From positions 1-51,544 of the forward strand of contig NZ_FNKE01000004.1 in NCBI RefSeq assembly GCF_900101445.1: a stretch of 51,544 nucleotides of DNA, given 5' to 3'. This document shows positions 41,215 through 51,265 of the stretch, in pieces (position 1 is the first letter of the stretch; the number at the start of each line of letters is the position of its first letter). The stretch comes from Streptococcus equinus. GTDB taxonomy: Bacteria; Bacillota; Bacilli; Lactobacillales; Streptococcaceae. The notes below the pieces were generated by a model, which saw only the letters and a program-made list of their open reading frames with translations, was not told where the DNA came from and made no database searches. The position numbers were made by a program, and so were the translations under genes.

Positions 41215-41985
41215 TTAATCTTTCAAAGCAGCCACAATTGCTTGAGCAAGCCCAGAAGGATTCTCCCAAGCCATCGAGTGCCCTGCATCCTCAACAATTC
41301 TCAAAGACACACCTGTCTCTGCTAAACTTGTATAGTCATTATCCGGCAATGATTTTCTTCCAAAAATCACTGCTTTAGGTAAATTCAAATCATATAACAT
41401 CTGGCGCCAAGATGTTTTGCCGCCCTGAACAGCATTGACAGACATTCGATAAACTGCATAAGGTGACCACTGTGCCAAAGTTGCTGCCCACATACTATTA
41501 CCTGAATTTTTGCTTTCTGCTAATACTTTACAAAATCCGAAATCAATGAATTCTTTTTCTGAAAAGCTTGCAATTTCAAAACTCGAGCTTCCAAAAGCAC
41601 TCGGATCTAAATTAGGTTCACTTAAAATTAACTTTTCTATTCTGTCTGAGCAAATGCTGGCTAATTCAATAGCAATTGGACCACCCAAGCTATGCCCAAA
41701 AACTGTCAGATTTGCTAAATTCAATGTCTCAATAAAATCCTTCAAGTACGTAACATGTGAACTGATACGATAGTCAAATCTTTCTGGCTTATCACTGTAC
41801 CCTGCTCCCAATAAATCAACAAGCAAACAGCGATGATTTTTTAAGCATTCCTGCGAAACAACTTCACCGTAATCAAAAGAGCCCGCACAACCTAAACCAT
41901 GAATGAATAAAATCGGACTACCGTCACCTGAAAAATCTTGATAACGCATATAAGCATTTTGAGCCTTAACAAAGTATTCTTTCAT
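41215..41985 (-). CDS. Soluble alpha/beta hydrolase
   Basis: Predicted cytosolic serine hydrolase (256 residues), substrate unknown. The oxyanion motif is FIHGLGCAGSFDYG, the nucleophile is Ser99 in GHSLGGP, a conserved LLVDLLGAGYSDKP strand-loop follows HRCL, and the C-terminal His is in VEDAGHSMAWENP. The lid region (IEKLILSEPNLDP onward) looks like esterase or epoxide-hydrolase-like members. AAGGAGG lies before ATG. It stands alone between identical 35-nt terminator repeats, between the dnaJ and truA units, which suggests it may be an added cassette. Confidence 0.85.
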   Translation of the reverse strand: MKEYFVKAQNAYMRYQDFSGDGSPILFIHGLGCAGSFDYGEVVSQECLKNHRCLLVDLLGAGYSDKPERFDYRISSHVTYLKDFIETLNLANLTVFGHSLGGPIAIELASICSDRIEKLILSEPNLDPSAFGSSSFEIASFSEKEFIDFGFCKVLAESKNSGNSMWAATLAQWSPYAVYRMSVNAVQGGKTSWRQMLYDLNLPKAVIFGRKSLPDNDYTSLAETGVSLRIVEDAGHSMAWENPSGLAQAIVAALKD

Positions 41986-42002
41986 AATCTCCCTCCTTAT
42001 TC

Positions 42003-42037
42003 AAAAACAGAGATTGGAAAATAGACTCCAACCTCTG
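42003..42037 (-). terminator. dnaJ terminator, copy 2 of the 35-nt direct repeat
   Basis: Same hairpin as at 41173-41207, followed on the minus strand by TTTTTGA. It lies 13 nt past the dnaJ stop codon. Confidence 0.88.
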
Positions 42038-42050
42038 TTTTAATTTTCAA

Positions 42051-43190
42051 TTATTCACCATCAAGGGCATCTTTTACTTTATTAAAGAAACCTTTTTTCT
42101 TAGGATTTCCAACTTTATCGCCACCTGCTTGCGCAAATTGTTTAAGTGCTTCAACTTGTGCATCGTTAAGTTTTGTCGGTGTCACAATATTAACCGTAAC
42201 GTGTTGGTCACCTTGGCCACCGCCACGCAATTTAGGAGCACCTTTACCGCGAAGTCGGAAAGTTTTACCTGTTTGAGTACCAGCTGGGATAGTCATTTCA
42301 ACATCACCATGAACCGTTGGTACTTCAACAGTATCACCGAGCGCAGCTTGAACAAAACTGATGTTCATTGTGTAGTAAATTGTTGAACCGTTACGTTCAA
42401 ATTTATTGCTTGGCAAGACATTGATGATAACGAAAAGATCACCATAAGGACCGCCGTTAAAGCCAGCTTCACCTTGTCCTTGCAAGCGAATTTGTTGACC
42501 AGTTTCAACACCTGCTGGAATTTTAACAGACACTTTGTGTGTTTTCTTTTCGTGTCCTGTTCCACGACATGTATGACATGGTTCTTTGATTTCTTTACCT
42601 GTACCATGACAGACATCACATGTCACTTGGCGACGCATCATACCAAGTGGTGTTTGCGTATCGACATTAATCACACCTGAACCATGACAACGGCTACATG
42701 TTACGGGACTAGTTCCTGGTTTAGCACCTGAGCCATGACAAGTTGAACATGTTGATTCTCGGTTGTAAGCTACTTCTTTTTCAACACCAAAGACAGCTTC
42801 TTCAAATGTCAAATTAACACGGTATTGAAGGTCATCCCCTTGACGAGGTGCGTTTGGATTACGCATTCCGCCGCCTCCGCCAAAGAAGCTTGAGAAGATA
42901 TCTTCAAATCCACCGAAACCAGCTCCATCAAACCCGCCAAAACCGCCAGCTCCACCACCGAAGCCACCGTTGGCACCAGCAGGACCATATTGGTCATAAG
43001 CCGCACGTTTTTGTTCATCACCTAAAGTTTCATAGGCTTCTTGAACTTCCTTATATTTTTCTTCTGCACCAGGTTCTTTATTAATATCTGGGTGATACTT
43101 TTTAGACATTTTGCGGTAAGCTTTTTTAATTTCAGCTTGCGAAGCGTCTTTAGAAACACCCAAACGATCGTAAAATTCTGTATTGTTCAT
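42051..43190 (-). CDS. dnaJ: Chaperone protein DnaJ
   Basis: Hsp40 co-chaperone that delivers substrates to DnaK and stimulates its ATPase. The 379-residue protein has a J domain (4-70) with HPD (YHPDINK), a Gly/Phe-rich linker, a zinc domain with four CxxCxGxG repeats ([32 protein letters not shown]) and C-terminal substrate-binding domains. The start [11 protein letters not shown] is standard for streptococci but no good ribosome site precedes it. A long hairpin (43218-43264) lies in its leader. It is 315 nt after dnaK. Confidence 0.96.
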   Translation of the reverse strand: MNNTEFYDRLGVSKDASQAEIKKAYRKMSKKYHPDINKEPGAEEKYKEVQEAYETLGDEQKRAAYDQYGPAGANGGFGGGAGGFGGFDGAGFGGFEDIFSSFFGGGGGMRNPNAPRQGDDLQYRVNLTFEEAVFGVEKEVAYNRESTCSTCHGSGAKPGTSPVTCSRCHGSGVINVDTQTPLGMMRRQVTCDVCHGTGKEIKEPCHTCRGTGHEKKTHKVSVKIPAGVETGQQIRLQGQGEAGFNGGPYGDLFVIINVLPSNKFERNGSTIYYTMNISFVQAALGDTVEVPTVHGDVEMTIPAGTQTGKTFRLRGKGAPKLRGGGQGDQHVTVNIVTPTKLNDAQVEALKQFAQAGGDKVGNPKKKGFFNKVKDALDGE

Positions 43191-43194
43191 AATT

Positions 43195-43264
43195 ATGATA
43201 TTAAGCCGTTAGATGTCGTCAAAATAGGAGATTGAATAAAAGATGTTTATATCTCCCTTTTGAC
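43195..43264 (-). promoter_or_regulatory. dnaJ leader: long hairpin and possible close promoter
   Basis: GTCAAAATAGGAGAT (43218-43232) pairs with ATCTCCCTTTTGAC (43251-43264), a 14-bp stem with one bulge. A TTGACG (43217-43222), 16-bp spacer and TATCAT (43195-43200) fit a promoter, but it would start almost at the ATG. Confidence 0.45.
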
Positions 43265-43505
43265 ACCATCCCTGGCTCGTGTTCATTTCTGAACACTTTT
43301 CCTTTCTATTTGATTAGAAGGTTTTTTATAAACAAGCTTATCTGACTCTCGCCACAAAAGGCTTGTTCATTCAAGCGACTTACGGTCGCTATCTACTTAT
43401 GCTATCTACCCAAAAGCAGAGGCTGGGTTGCAACCTCTGCATTTAGATTTATATTTTCAACATACTGAGTTTCAAACCCAATGTAAATCTGTCTAGAAGA
43501 CTCAA
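43265..43505 (-). other. dnaK-dnaJ spacer with several hairpins, no gene seen
   Basis: This unusually long gap (43191-43505 in all) holds a perfect GTGTTCA-TTTC-TGAACAC dyad (43279-43296), AACAAGC/GCTTGTT repeats (43341-43377 region) and AGCGAC-TTACG-GTCGCT (about 43374-43390). It also has a direct repeat of GCTATCTAC (about 43388-43408) and a terminator GCAGAGGCTG/CAACCTCTGC (43416-43440) after dnaK. No reading frame with a ribosome site is convincing. It may hold RNA-processing sites that set dnaJ below dnaK. Confidence 0.55.
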
Positions 43506-45341
<1,836 letters not shown>

Positions 45342-45422
45342 CTATCCCTCTTTTTTATATGAATTTATCTTTTTTATGCTTTCTGTTATAGTTTAATGAC
45401 ATTGCGGTCAGGTCATTTGCAA

Positions 45423-45962
45423 TTAGTTGTAAACAACAACCATCGCAGGACGCAACAAGCGTTCGTGAAGTTTATAACCTTTTTGAAGAACTTGTGCAAT
45501 GCTGTCCACTGGATGTTCATCATCCGCTGGAAGTGTTTGAACTGCCATGTGCAAGTTGTGGTCAAAGTTTTCAACAACCACTTCTTCAACACCTTCTTCG
45601 TTAAGCGCACGAACTAGGCTATCACGTGTCATTTCAAGACCTTTTTTAACATCGTCAGTCAAACCTTCAACAGCAAGAGCTCGTTCCAAGTTATCCAAAC
45701 TTGGTAAGATTGCTTTTGCTAGATCTTGTGAACGGTATTTTTGCAATTGTTGACGTTCTTCGTTAGCACGACGTTGAATATTTTGCATTTCGGCATGCGC
45801 ACGAAGGTATTTGTTTTCAAAATCTTCAGCACGCTCAAGTGCTTTTTGCAATTCTTCATTTTGAGCATCTTCTTGAGGCTGCTCTTCTACTTTTTCTTCA
45901 GTCACAACATCAGTGGCTTCAACTTCTTCTTGAAGTTCTTCGTTTTTAATTTCTTCTGACAC
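45423..45962 (-). CDS. grpE: Nucleotide exchange factor GrpE
   Basis: Dimeric exchange factor that releases ADP from DnaK. The 179-residue protein has an acidic disordered N terminus (about 1-30), a long coiled coil ([28 protein letters not shown]) and the C-terminal beta domain ending [20 protein letters not shown], the GrpE signature. Start is GTG 45962 with GGGAGGG upstream. Second gene of hrcA-grpE-dnaK-dnaJ. Confidence 0.96.
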   Translation of the reverse strand: MSEEIKNEELQEEVEATDVVTEEKVEEQPQEDAQNEELQKALERAEDFENKYLRAHAEMQNIQRRANEERQQLQKYRSQDLAKAILPSLDNLERALAVEGLTDDVKKGLEMTRDSLVRALNEEGVEEVVVENFDHNLHMAVQTLPADDEHPVDSIAQVLQKGYKLHERLLRPAMVVVYN

Positions 45963-46007
45963 TGTGTCCCTCCCTATCTTTTTATCAATTTAATTCAATT
46001 ACTAAAC

Positions 46008-47042
46008 TTAGTTGACCTCGTAGTGATTACTATTAAGGTATCGGTAGTAATCACCAAGTTTCATCGCTAAAACTCGCCCGATGACATTAACCAAGCTAAC
46101 GCTTCGGCGATAATCCATATCAATGGGACCAATCAAGCTAAGGAGCCCAAATCCACGATAAGGAATCAGAAACTTATGTGTCAAAACAGTCACATTTGCT
46201 AAAGCTGGCTCTTGACTATCTGCAACCTGAACATTGGCAATTTCATCTTCTTTCATTGAAGAGCGAAGTGCAACTGCCACTCGTTGGTCATTATCCAAGA
46301 AACGATAAGTTTCCAAATCAGCATAATCAAGCGAATTAACTTTACCAGCTACGAAAACCAATTCTCTGAACAATTCTGCAAAAATATAATCAAACAAATC
46401 CAGAACATTATCTGTTACTGTGAAATACTTTTGCAAAACCTGTGGAATTTCTGTTCGTAACTTATAATGGATATCCATCACCGTGCGACCAAGCAAACGT
46501 TCATCAACGATTTCTTTCAAAGTCACCAAATCTTTCAACATAAAGTTTTTCGGAATGGCGAATTGAATGGTCGCTGGTTTAGACTCATCCAAAGTTAAAA
46601 CAGCTAAAGCGTCATGACTTGATAGTTGAACAATATCAAAGGCGGTTAGTTTCTGGCGAGCCGGCTCAACATCCAAAATCACTGATGTATAACCAGTCAT
46701 ATCTGCCAAAACTTGGCTTGCCTTTTGTAAAATATCATCAAGCTTAAAAGCTTCAAAATCAAAAGCCTTAACCACTTGGTAAATATCACGTTCATCGATA
46801 CTATCAAGACTCAATGAATGCTCAACAAAGTACTTAAATCCAGCAGCACTTGGCATCCGTCCACTAGACGTGTGAGCTTTCTCAAGCAACCCTAGCTTTT
46901 CAAGTTTAGCCATGTCATTACGAATGGTAGCACTACTTGAATCGATAGTTGCTTGCAAAGTTTTAGAGCCAATAGGTTCATGCGTCTGTGTAAATAATTC
47001 AACGATTAGATTCAGAATTTCACTTTGACGTTGTGTAATCAT
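46008..47042 (-). CDS. hrcA: Heat-inducible transcription repressor HrcA
   Basis: Repressor of class I heat-shock genes; binds CIRCE elements and is kept active by GroEL. The 344-residue protein has an N-terminal winged helix ([30 protein letters not shown]...[28 protein letters not shown]). A regulatory GAF-like domain follows. I use ATG 47042, since MITQRQ is the normal start and AAGGGG lies 7 nt upstream; an in-frame ATG at 47069 lies close to the CIRCE. Two CIRCE elements upstream imply autoregulation. Confidence 0.96.
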   Translation of the reverse strand: MITQRQSEILNLIVELFTQTHEPIGSKTLQATIDSSSATIRNDMAKLEKLGLLEKAHTSSGRMPSAAGFKYFVEHSLSLDSIDERDIYQVVKAFDFEAFKLDDILQKASQVLADMTGYTSVILDVEPARQKLTAFDIVQLSSHDALAVLTLDESKPATIQFAIPKNFMLKDLVTLKEIVDERLLGRTVMDIHYKLRTEIPQVLQKYFTVTDNVLDLFDYIFAELFRELVFVAGKVNSLDYADLETYRFLDNDQRVAVALRSSMKEDEIANVQVADSQEPALANVTVLTHKFLIPYRGFGLLSLIGPIDMDYRRSVSLVNVIGRVLAMKLGDYYRYLNSNHYEVN

Positions 47043-47062
47043 AACCTCGCCCCTTTCAACTT

Positions 47063-47089
47063 TTAGCACTCATTTACCTCGACTGCTAA
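47063..47089 (-). promoter_or_regulatory. CIRCE operator, promoter-distal side (one mismatch)
   Basis: TTAGCACTC-N9-GACTGCTAA: the canonical CIRCE with one changed base (GAG to GAC). It lies just downstream of the hrcA transcription start. Confidence 0.93.
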
Positions 47090-47100
47090 TTTATAATTCT

Positions 47101-47128
47101 ATTATACTCCTCTAAAAAGCAGTGTCAA
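47101..47128 (-). promoter_or_regulatory. hrcA operon promoter
   Basis: -35 TTGACA (47123-47128), 16-bp spacer, -10 TATAAT (47101-47106), placed between two CIRCE elements. Perfect sigma-A hexamers mean control is by repression. Confidence 0.93.
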
Positions 47129-47145
47129 GGAAAAAGCATAAAAAA

Positions 47146-47172
47146 TTAGCACTCTTTTTACTAGAGTGCTAA
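47146..47172 (-). promoter_or_regulatory. CIRCE operator, upstream, perfect
   Basis: TTAGCACTC-N9-GAGTGCTAA, an exact CIRCE. It begins 18 bp upstream of the -35 and also lies 5 nt after the stop codon of the glucosaminidase gene, so it may double as that gene's terminator (minus-strand T run is weak). Confidence 0.95.
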
Positions 47173-47176
47173 TTCC

Positions 47177-47767
47177 TTATTTATCATATGTTGTTAAGTC
47201 ATTTTCTTCAATAATAGCAATCAATTTGCTCGCATAATTTGGGTCTGAACTAAATCCCATATCTTGCAATGCTTGGGCTGGTTTCTTGTATCCTTTGTTA
47301 GAAACCATAATGTCATAAGCACCTTCGCTATTTCGAATTTTTCCTGACTTCAGCAAAGCAAAATAATCATAGATAGCATCATCCCAAGACTTATAAACAG
47401 CAAATTGACCAATTTCAGTTTGCCATTCATTGACAAAATAACGTTTGTATTTCAAAGTCACAGGCTTATTCCCAGGCTGCGCAGAAACAGCAAAGAGATT
47501 ATGATATTTTACAGCTAGCAAATTTTGGCCATAATCAGATTCTAACGCTGCTTGTGCCATCACCAATGACGGACGCACGCCATAAGCTTCTGCTACTTCT
47601 TGAACCGTTGATGCAATGTCAGCAAAAAATTCCGTCTTATTATAGGAAACTTTTTCTGTTTTATTTGCACTAGGTGTTGCTCGGTGAGCATATAGCGGTG
47701 AAAAAATACCTAAAACCAAAACAGCCAAAAACACAAGAAATTGAACAAAAGAGAATCGAGATTTCAT
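47177..47767 (-). CDS. Glucosaminidase-domain cell-wall hydrolase
   Basis: Predicted exported or membrane-tethered N-acetylglucosaminidase (196 residues) that cleaves the peptidoglycan glycan chain. A signal or anchor helix (about 4-27) precedes a domain of the LytG/Auto type with the catalytic Glu in MAQAALESDYGQN, followed by KYHNLFAVS and the W/Y-rich RYFVNEWQTEIGQFAVYKSWDDAIYDYFALL. There is no cell-wall-binding repeat. ATGA overlap with the carboxypeptidase gene upstream indicates coupled expression of two wall enzymes. Confidence 0.88.
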   Translation of the reverse strand: MKSRFSFVQFLVFLAVLVLGIFSPLYAHRATPSANKTEKVSYNKTEFFADIASTVQEVAEAYGVRPSLVMAQAALESDYGQNLLAVKYHNLFAVSAQPGNKPVTLKYKRYFVNEWQTEIGQFAVYKSWDDAIYDYFALLKSGKIRNSEGAYDIMVSNKGYKKPAQALQDMGFSSDPNYASKLIAIIEENDLTTYDK

Positions 47768-48540
47768 CGGTTATTCTCCTTCAACAAAGCAATGTATTCT
47801 TCAAGGCTAAGATTATTGTCAGTCATGTATTTTGCTGATTCTTTACCAACATAACGGAAGTGCCAATCTTCATAATCAACACCTGTTGACTCACTTTTTC
47901 CTTTTGGAAAACGAAGAACAAATCCATATTCAGGCGCAATAGCTTTTACTTTTTCCACAACATCAGCATCACTTTGATTGAGGTAATTAACAGTACTCAT
48001 ATCCATGGCTAAACCAGTTTGGTGTTCACTAGCCCCAGCCGGTTGTGAATAAGTCTTAACCAAATCTTCTGCCGCAGACTGTGTCAAACTTGGGTCAGCA
48101 GCCATTTCCTGCGATACATATGAATTAAACAATTCTTCCTGGTACGCAACGCTTCGGTAACCAGAAATCAAGTGTTCACTAGCGTCAATAGCTTGCGCTG
48201 CAGCCAAGAAATTACGAGCATCATCAGCAATACGTGAATCAACCGTAATATTATCAATCTGCGTCAAATCAGGATTCATTTCTGGCGTGATGTGGTCACG
48301 ATTTACCAAGACCAATTGCCAATCTTTGGTTGAAACATCAGGTAAATTCGCTACTTTTTTCTTAGCAGCTACTGAAGAGGACTTAGCTGATGAACTTTGA
48401 CTCACCGAAGTAGAAGCATTTCGTGCATTTCCCTTTAACGTCAATTGATTTCCTTGAACAAAAACAAAAATTCCAACAATAAAAATGATAATAACTAATA
48501 ACCCTAATATTAAGGTTGGTAAACTACGCTTTTTTCTCAT
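47764..48540 (-). CDS. VanY/LdcB-family D,D- or L,D-carboxypeptidase
   Basis: Zinc peptidase that trims peptidoglycan stem peptides outside the membrane (258 residues). One N-terminal membrane helix (about 7-30) is followed by a Ser-rich linker. The M15B catalytic domain has GYRSVAYQEELF, the zinc ligands His and Asp in SEHQTGLAMDMS and the third His in EDWHFRYV. The streptococcal orthologue is usually called LdcB/DacB, an L,D-carboxypeptidase acting on tetrapeptides. It overlaps the upstream phosphatase gene by 17 nt and the next by 4 nt. Confidence 0.9.
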   Translation of the reverse strand: MRKKRSLPTLILGLLVIIIFIVGIFVFVQGNQLTLKGNARNASTSVSQSSSAKSSSVAAKKKVANLPDVSTKDWQLVLVNRDHITPEMNPDLTQIDNITVDSRIADDARNFLAAAQAIDASEHLISGYRSVAYQEELFNSYVSQEMAADPSLTQSAAEDLVKTYSQPAGASEHQTGLAMDMSTVNYLNQSDADVVEKVKAIAPEYGFVLRFPKGKSESTGVDYEDWHFRYVGKESAKYMTDNNLSLEEYIALLKENNR

Positions 48541-49228
48541 CTTTTCTTTCTTCTAATAACTGTCGACCTTTGAGACGATAACTAACATCTCCAATCGATT
48601 CAATAATAAATTTGCCATTCTCAAAACTAACAACTGTTACACTACCATTATCTAGTCCAAGACCTCTTGGGGTCGTAGGGTCAATTAACCACAAAAATGT
48701 ACCAATAGTCATACCATGACTCACAACAATGGCATTGCCACCACCTGATGCCTCAATTTTTTTGGCAATAGCAGTAAATCCTTCTAAAATCCGACTACTT
48801 AGCTCTTCCCAAGTCTCAGCCCAACCAGCGGTATCAACTTTGTAAATGCCCTTGGCTAATTCTTCGTAAGACAGCTTAGTCATGTCCTTGTCAAAAACTC
48901 GAGGAAGAACACCATTGAAGAGTTCACCATCGTATCCACCATCTAGACTACCAAAACACCACTCACGAATACGTTTATCACGCGTATAAGGAATGTCCTC
49001 TTGCTGACATTCTCGCAATATAATTTCCATTGTTTGCAAAGTCCGCCCACTGTCACTTGAAAAAGCTTCCTTAAATGTCAAACCCGCAGCCTTTAAACCG
49101 ACACCAAGTTCTTGAATACCACGTTCACCTTCAGCAGTCAACGGAGTATCACTCCAACCCTGTGCACGACCGATTGTGTTAAACATTGTCTTACCATGAC
49201 GAGCAATATACAACCTTGTTTTTACCAT
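48524..49228 (-). CDS. Histidine phosphatase (phosphoglycerate-mutase-like)
   Basis: Histidine phosphatase superfamily member (234 residues). The catalytic RHG motif is at LYIARHGKTMFN near the N terminus, with the second His in VVSHGMTIGTFLW. The glycolytic enzyme would have a different signature, so a broad or unknown phosphatase role is more likely than phosphoglycerate mutase proper. I use ATG 49228 (AGGAGG 6 nt upstream), not the in-frame codon at 49255 which covers that ribosome site. First gene of an operon with two wall hydrolases. -10 TATAAT at 49309-49314. Confidence 0.88.
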   Translation of the reverse strand: MVKTRLYIARHGKTMFNTIGRAQGWSDTPLTAEGERGIQELGVGLKAAGLTFKEAFSSDSGRTLQTMEIILRECQQEDIPYTRDKRIREWCFGSLDGGYDGELFNGVLPRVFDKDMTKLSYEELAKGIYKVDTAGWAETWEELSSRILEGFTAIAKKIEASGGGNAIVVSHGMTIGTFLWLIDPTTPRGLGLDNGSVTVVSFENGKFIIESIGDVSYRLKGRQLLEERKDEKKA

Positions 49229-49308
49229 TGGCTTCCTCCTATAAACTAGAAACAAACAGAAATAGTGATAACAAAATAAATAGTAATTTAAGACTTTAAT
49301 GCCACTTT

Positions 49309-49314
49309 ATTATA
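49309..49314 (-). promoter_or_regulatory. -10 element of the histidine phosphatase operon
   Basis: TATAAT on the minus strand about 80 nt before the start; no good -35 is seen. Confidence 0.4.
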
Positions 49315-49394
49315 ACATATTTTTCGCTTTGCTCCTTCGTCCAAAACACAATCTTAATTAGGAAAAAGACAAGTTTTTAAAGACGGATTTCACA

Positions 49395-49428
49395 CAAAAA
49401 ACTAGGGCAAAAATTACTTTCACCCTAG
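49395..49428 (-). terminator. Terminator of the ACT/DUF711 operon
   Basis: CTAGGG/CCCTAG stem (49402-49407 with 49423-49428) with inner partial pairing and six T on the minus strand. Confidence 0.8.
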
Positions 49429-49457
49429 ATATTTTATGACTAAAAATGATTAACAGA

Positions 49458-50795
49458 TTAGTTTTTAAAGCTATGGACAGGCGCAGGAATTTGACCACCA
49501 CGGTGGATAAAATCAGCAGACGAATTATGGTTAACACGCATCACTGGGGCAGCACCAAGAAGTCCACCAAATTCAATCATATCGCCTTCTTTTCCTTTAG
49601 GAATGATACGCACAGCTGTTGTTTTTTGGTTAATAACACCAATAGCAGCCTCATCAGCAATCATAGCAGCAATTGTTTCGTGCGGAGTATCCTCAGGAAT
49701 TGCAATCATATCCAAACCAACTGAACAGATAGCTGTCATAGCTTCAAGTTTTTCTAAATTAAGAGAACCATTTTGAACAGCAGCAATCATTCCTTCATCT
49801 TCAGAAACTGGAATGAAAGCACCTGATAGGCCACCGACTTGGTTACAAGCCATGATACCACCTTTTTTAACTTGGTCATTCAAAAGCGCAAGTGCAGCAG
49901 TTGTACCGTGAGTACCGACAGCTTCAAGTCCCATTTCTTCAAGAACACGAGCAACAGAATCCCCAACAGCTGGTGTAGGAGCAAGTGAAAGGTCAACAAT
50001 ACCAAATTTAACCCCTAAACGTTCACTAGCCATTTGACCAACTAATTGACCAATACGAGTAATTTTGAAGGCAGTTTTCTTAACAGTTTCCGCAACAACA
50101 TCGAAGCTTTCACCGCGAACTTTTTCAAGAGCACGTTTGACAACACCAGGACCAGAAACACCAACATTGATGACGACATCCGCTTCACCAACACCATGGA
50201 AAGCACCAGCCATGAAAGGATTATCCTCAACCGCATTGGCAAACACAACCAATTTCGCAGCACCTAAATCAGACAATTCAGCAGTTTCTTTAATTACACG
50301 TCCCATGTCAGCAACGGCTGTCATATTGATACCAGATTTTGTTGAACCAATATTTACTGATGAACATACTTTTTCAGTCTCAGCAAGTGCACGAGGAATT
50401 GAATTAATCAAAATTTCATCGCCTTTTTGGTAACCTTTTTGAACCAATGCAGAGAAACCACCGATGAAATCAATACCAATTTCATGTGCAGCTTTATCCA
50501 AAGCATGTGCAAGTGGAAGATAGTCTGTCGCATCAGTTGCAGCACCAATAATTGAAATAGGTGTCACAGACACACGTTTATTGACAATCGGAATACCAAG
50601 CTCAGCAGCAATTTCATCTCCTACTTCAACAAGAGAACCAGCTTTCTCGACTACTTTTTTGTAAATTTTATCAGCAGCCTTGTTAATATCAGGATCAATA
50701 CAATCAAGAAGAGAAATTCCCATAGTAATTGTACGAACATCGAAATTTTGCTCTTCAATCATTGCAATTGTTTCAGTAACTTGTCTAATATCCAC
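49458..50795 (-). CDS. DUF711/UPF0210 (PFL) family protein
   Basis: Conserved protein of 445 residues, function not established; solved relatives show a fold related to glycyl radical enzymes. Recognisable by [32 protein letters not shown] at the start, and [28 protein letters not shown] and [20 protein letters not shown] later. No glycyl-radical motif is present. Start is GTG 50795 with AGGAGG 7 nt before. Always found next to an ACT-domain gene, here 11 nt upstream, so the pair presumably senses a small molecule together. An upstream CodY-like box suggests a link to amino acids. Confidence 0.9.
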   Translation of the reverse strand: MDIRQVTETIAMIEEQNFDVRTITMGISLLDCIDPDINKAADKIYKKVVEKAGSLVEVGDEIAAELGIPIVNKRVSVTPISIIGAATDATDYLPLAHALDKAAHEIGIDFIGGFSALVQKGYQKGDEILINSIPRALAETEKVCSSVNIGSTKSGINMTAVADMGRVIKETAELSDLGAAKLVVFANAVEDNPFMAGAFHGVGEADVVINVGVSGPGVVKRALEKVRGESFDVVAETVKKTAFKITRIGQLVGQMASERLGVKFGIVDLSLAPTPAVGDSVARVLEEMGLEAVGTHGTTAALALLNDQVKKGGIMACNQVGGLSGAFIPVSEDEGMIAAVQNGSLNLEKLEAMTAICSVGLDMIAIPEDTPHETIAAMIADEAAIGVINQKTTAVRIIPKGKEGDMIEFGGLLGAAPVMRVNHNSSADFIHRGGQIPAPVHSFKN

Positions 50796-50806
50796 AGCTG
50801 GCCTCC

Positions 50807-51073
50807 TTAAATATTGTACATAGCATCAAAAATCGCTGCGCTTTGAATGTTAATTTTGACGTTAAGTGTGTCTCCATAAGCTTCAAATTCAGAGCGTAAT
50901 TCTGTGAAATCTTGTTTTTCATCAGATGAAACAACAGCCATCATTGTGAAGAAATCATCCAAAACAGTTTGAGAAATATCATCAATATTCAAACCAAACT
51001 CAGCAATTTTTGCTGAAACACCTGCTACAATACCTGCTTTATCTTTTCCGACAACAGTAATAATTGCTTTCAT
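50807..51073 (-). CDS. ACT-domain protein (UPF0237 family)
   Basis: Free-standing ACT domain of 88 residues ([50 protein letters not shown]...). The family is known to bind small ligands, most often amino acids, and to regulate a partner. Such proteins resemble the glycine cleavage regulator GcvR. GGAGG lies before ATG. Operon with the DUF711 gene. Its promoter -10 TAAAAT (51103-51108) is overlapped upstream by a near-perfect CodY box. Confidence 0.92.
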   Translation of the reverse strand: MKAIITVVGKDKAGIVAGVSAKIAEFGLNIDDISQTVLDDFFTMMAVVSSDEKQDFTELRSEFEAYGDTLNVKINIQSAAIFDAMYNI

Positions 51074-51102
51074 GAGAAGCCTCCAAAACTAATATTTGTT
51101 CA

Positions 51103-51127
51103 ATTTTACCACAATTTTCTGAAAATA
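51103..51127 (-). promoter_or_regulatory. ACT/DUF711 promoter with CodY-like box
   Basis: -10 TAAAAT (51103-51108) with a TG-type extension, and AATTTTCTGAAAATA (51113-51127), 14 of 15 matching the CodY consensus, lying across the spacer and -35 where binding would repress. Confidence 0.75.
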
Positions 51128-51141
51128 TCCATTTAATTAGC

Positions 51142-51170
51142 AAAATAATTCGCTAAAAGCGAATTATTTT
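51142..51170. repeat. 13-bp perfect inverted repeat
   Basis: AAAATAATTCGCT-AAA-AGCGAATTATTTT, perfect over 13 bp. It lies upstream of the ACT promoter and downstream of a good terminator (51237-51264), so it is not needed to end the upstream gene. An operator or spare terminator is possible. Confidence 0.7.
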
Positions 51171-51236
51171 TGATTATTTAGAACAAATATTCATGTTTTC
51201 AACTAAAACAAAGCCTTCTTCCGAGCAGAAGAATAA

Positions 51237-51264
51237 ACAAAAGACCAGAATCCTCTGGTCTTTT
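51237..51264 (-). terminator. Terminator of the right-edge gene
   Basis: AAAAGACCAGA-ATCC-TCTGGTCTTTT hairpin just past the stop codon at 51266. Confidence 0.88.
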
Positions 51265-51265
51265 C

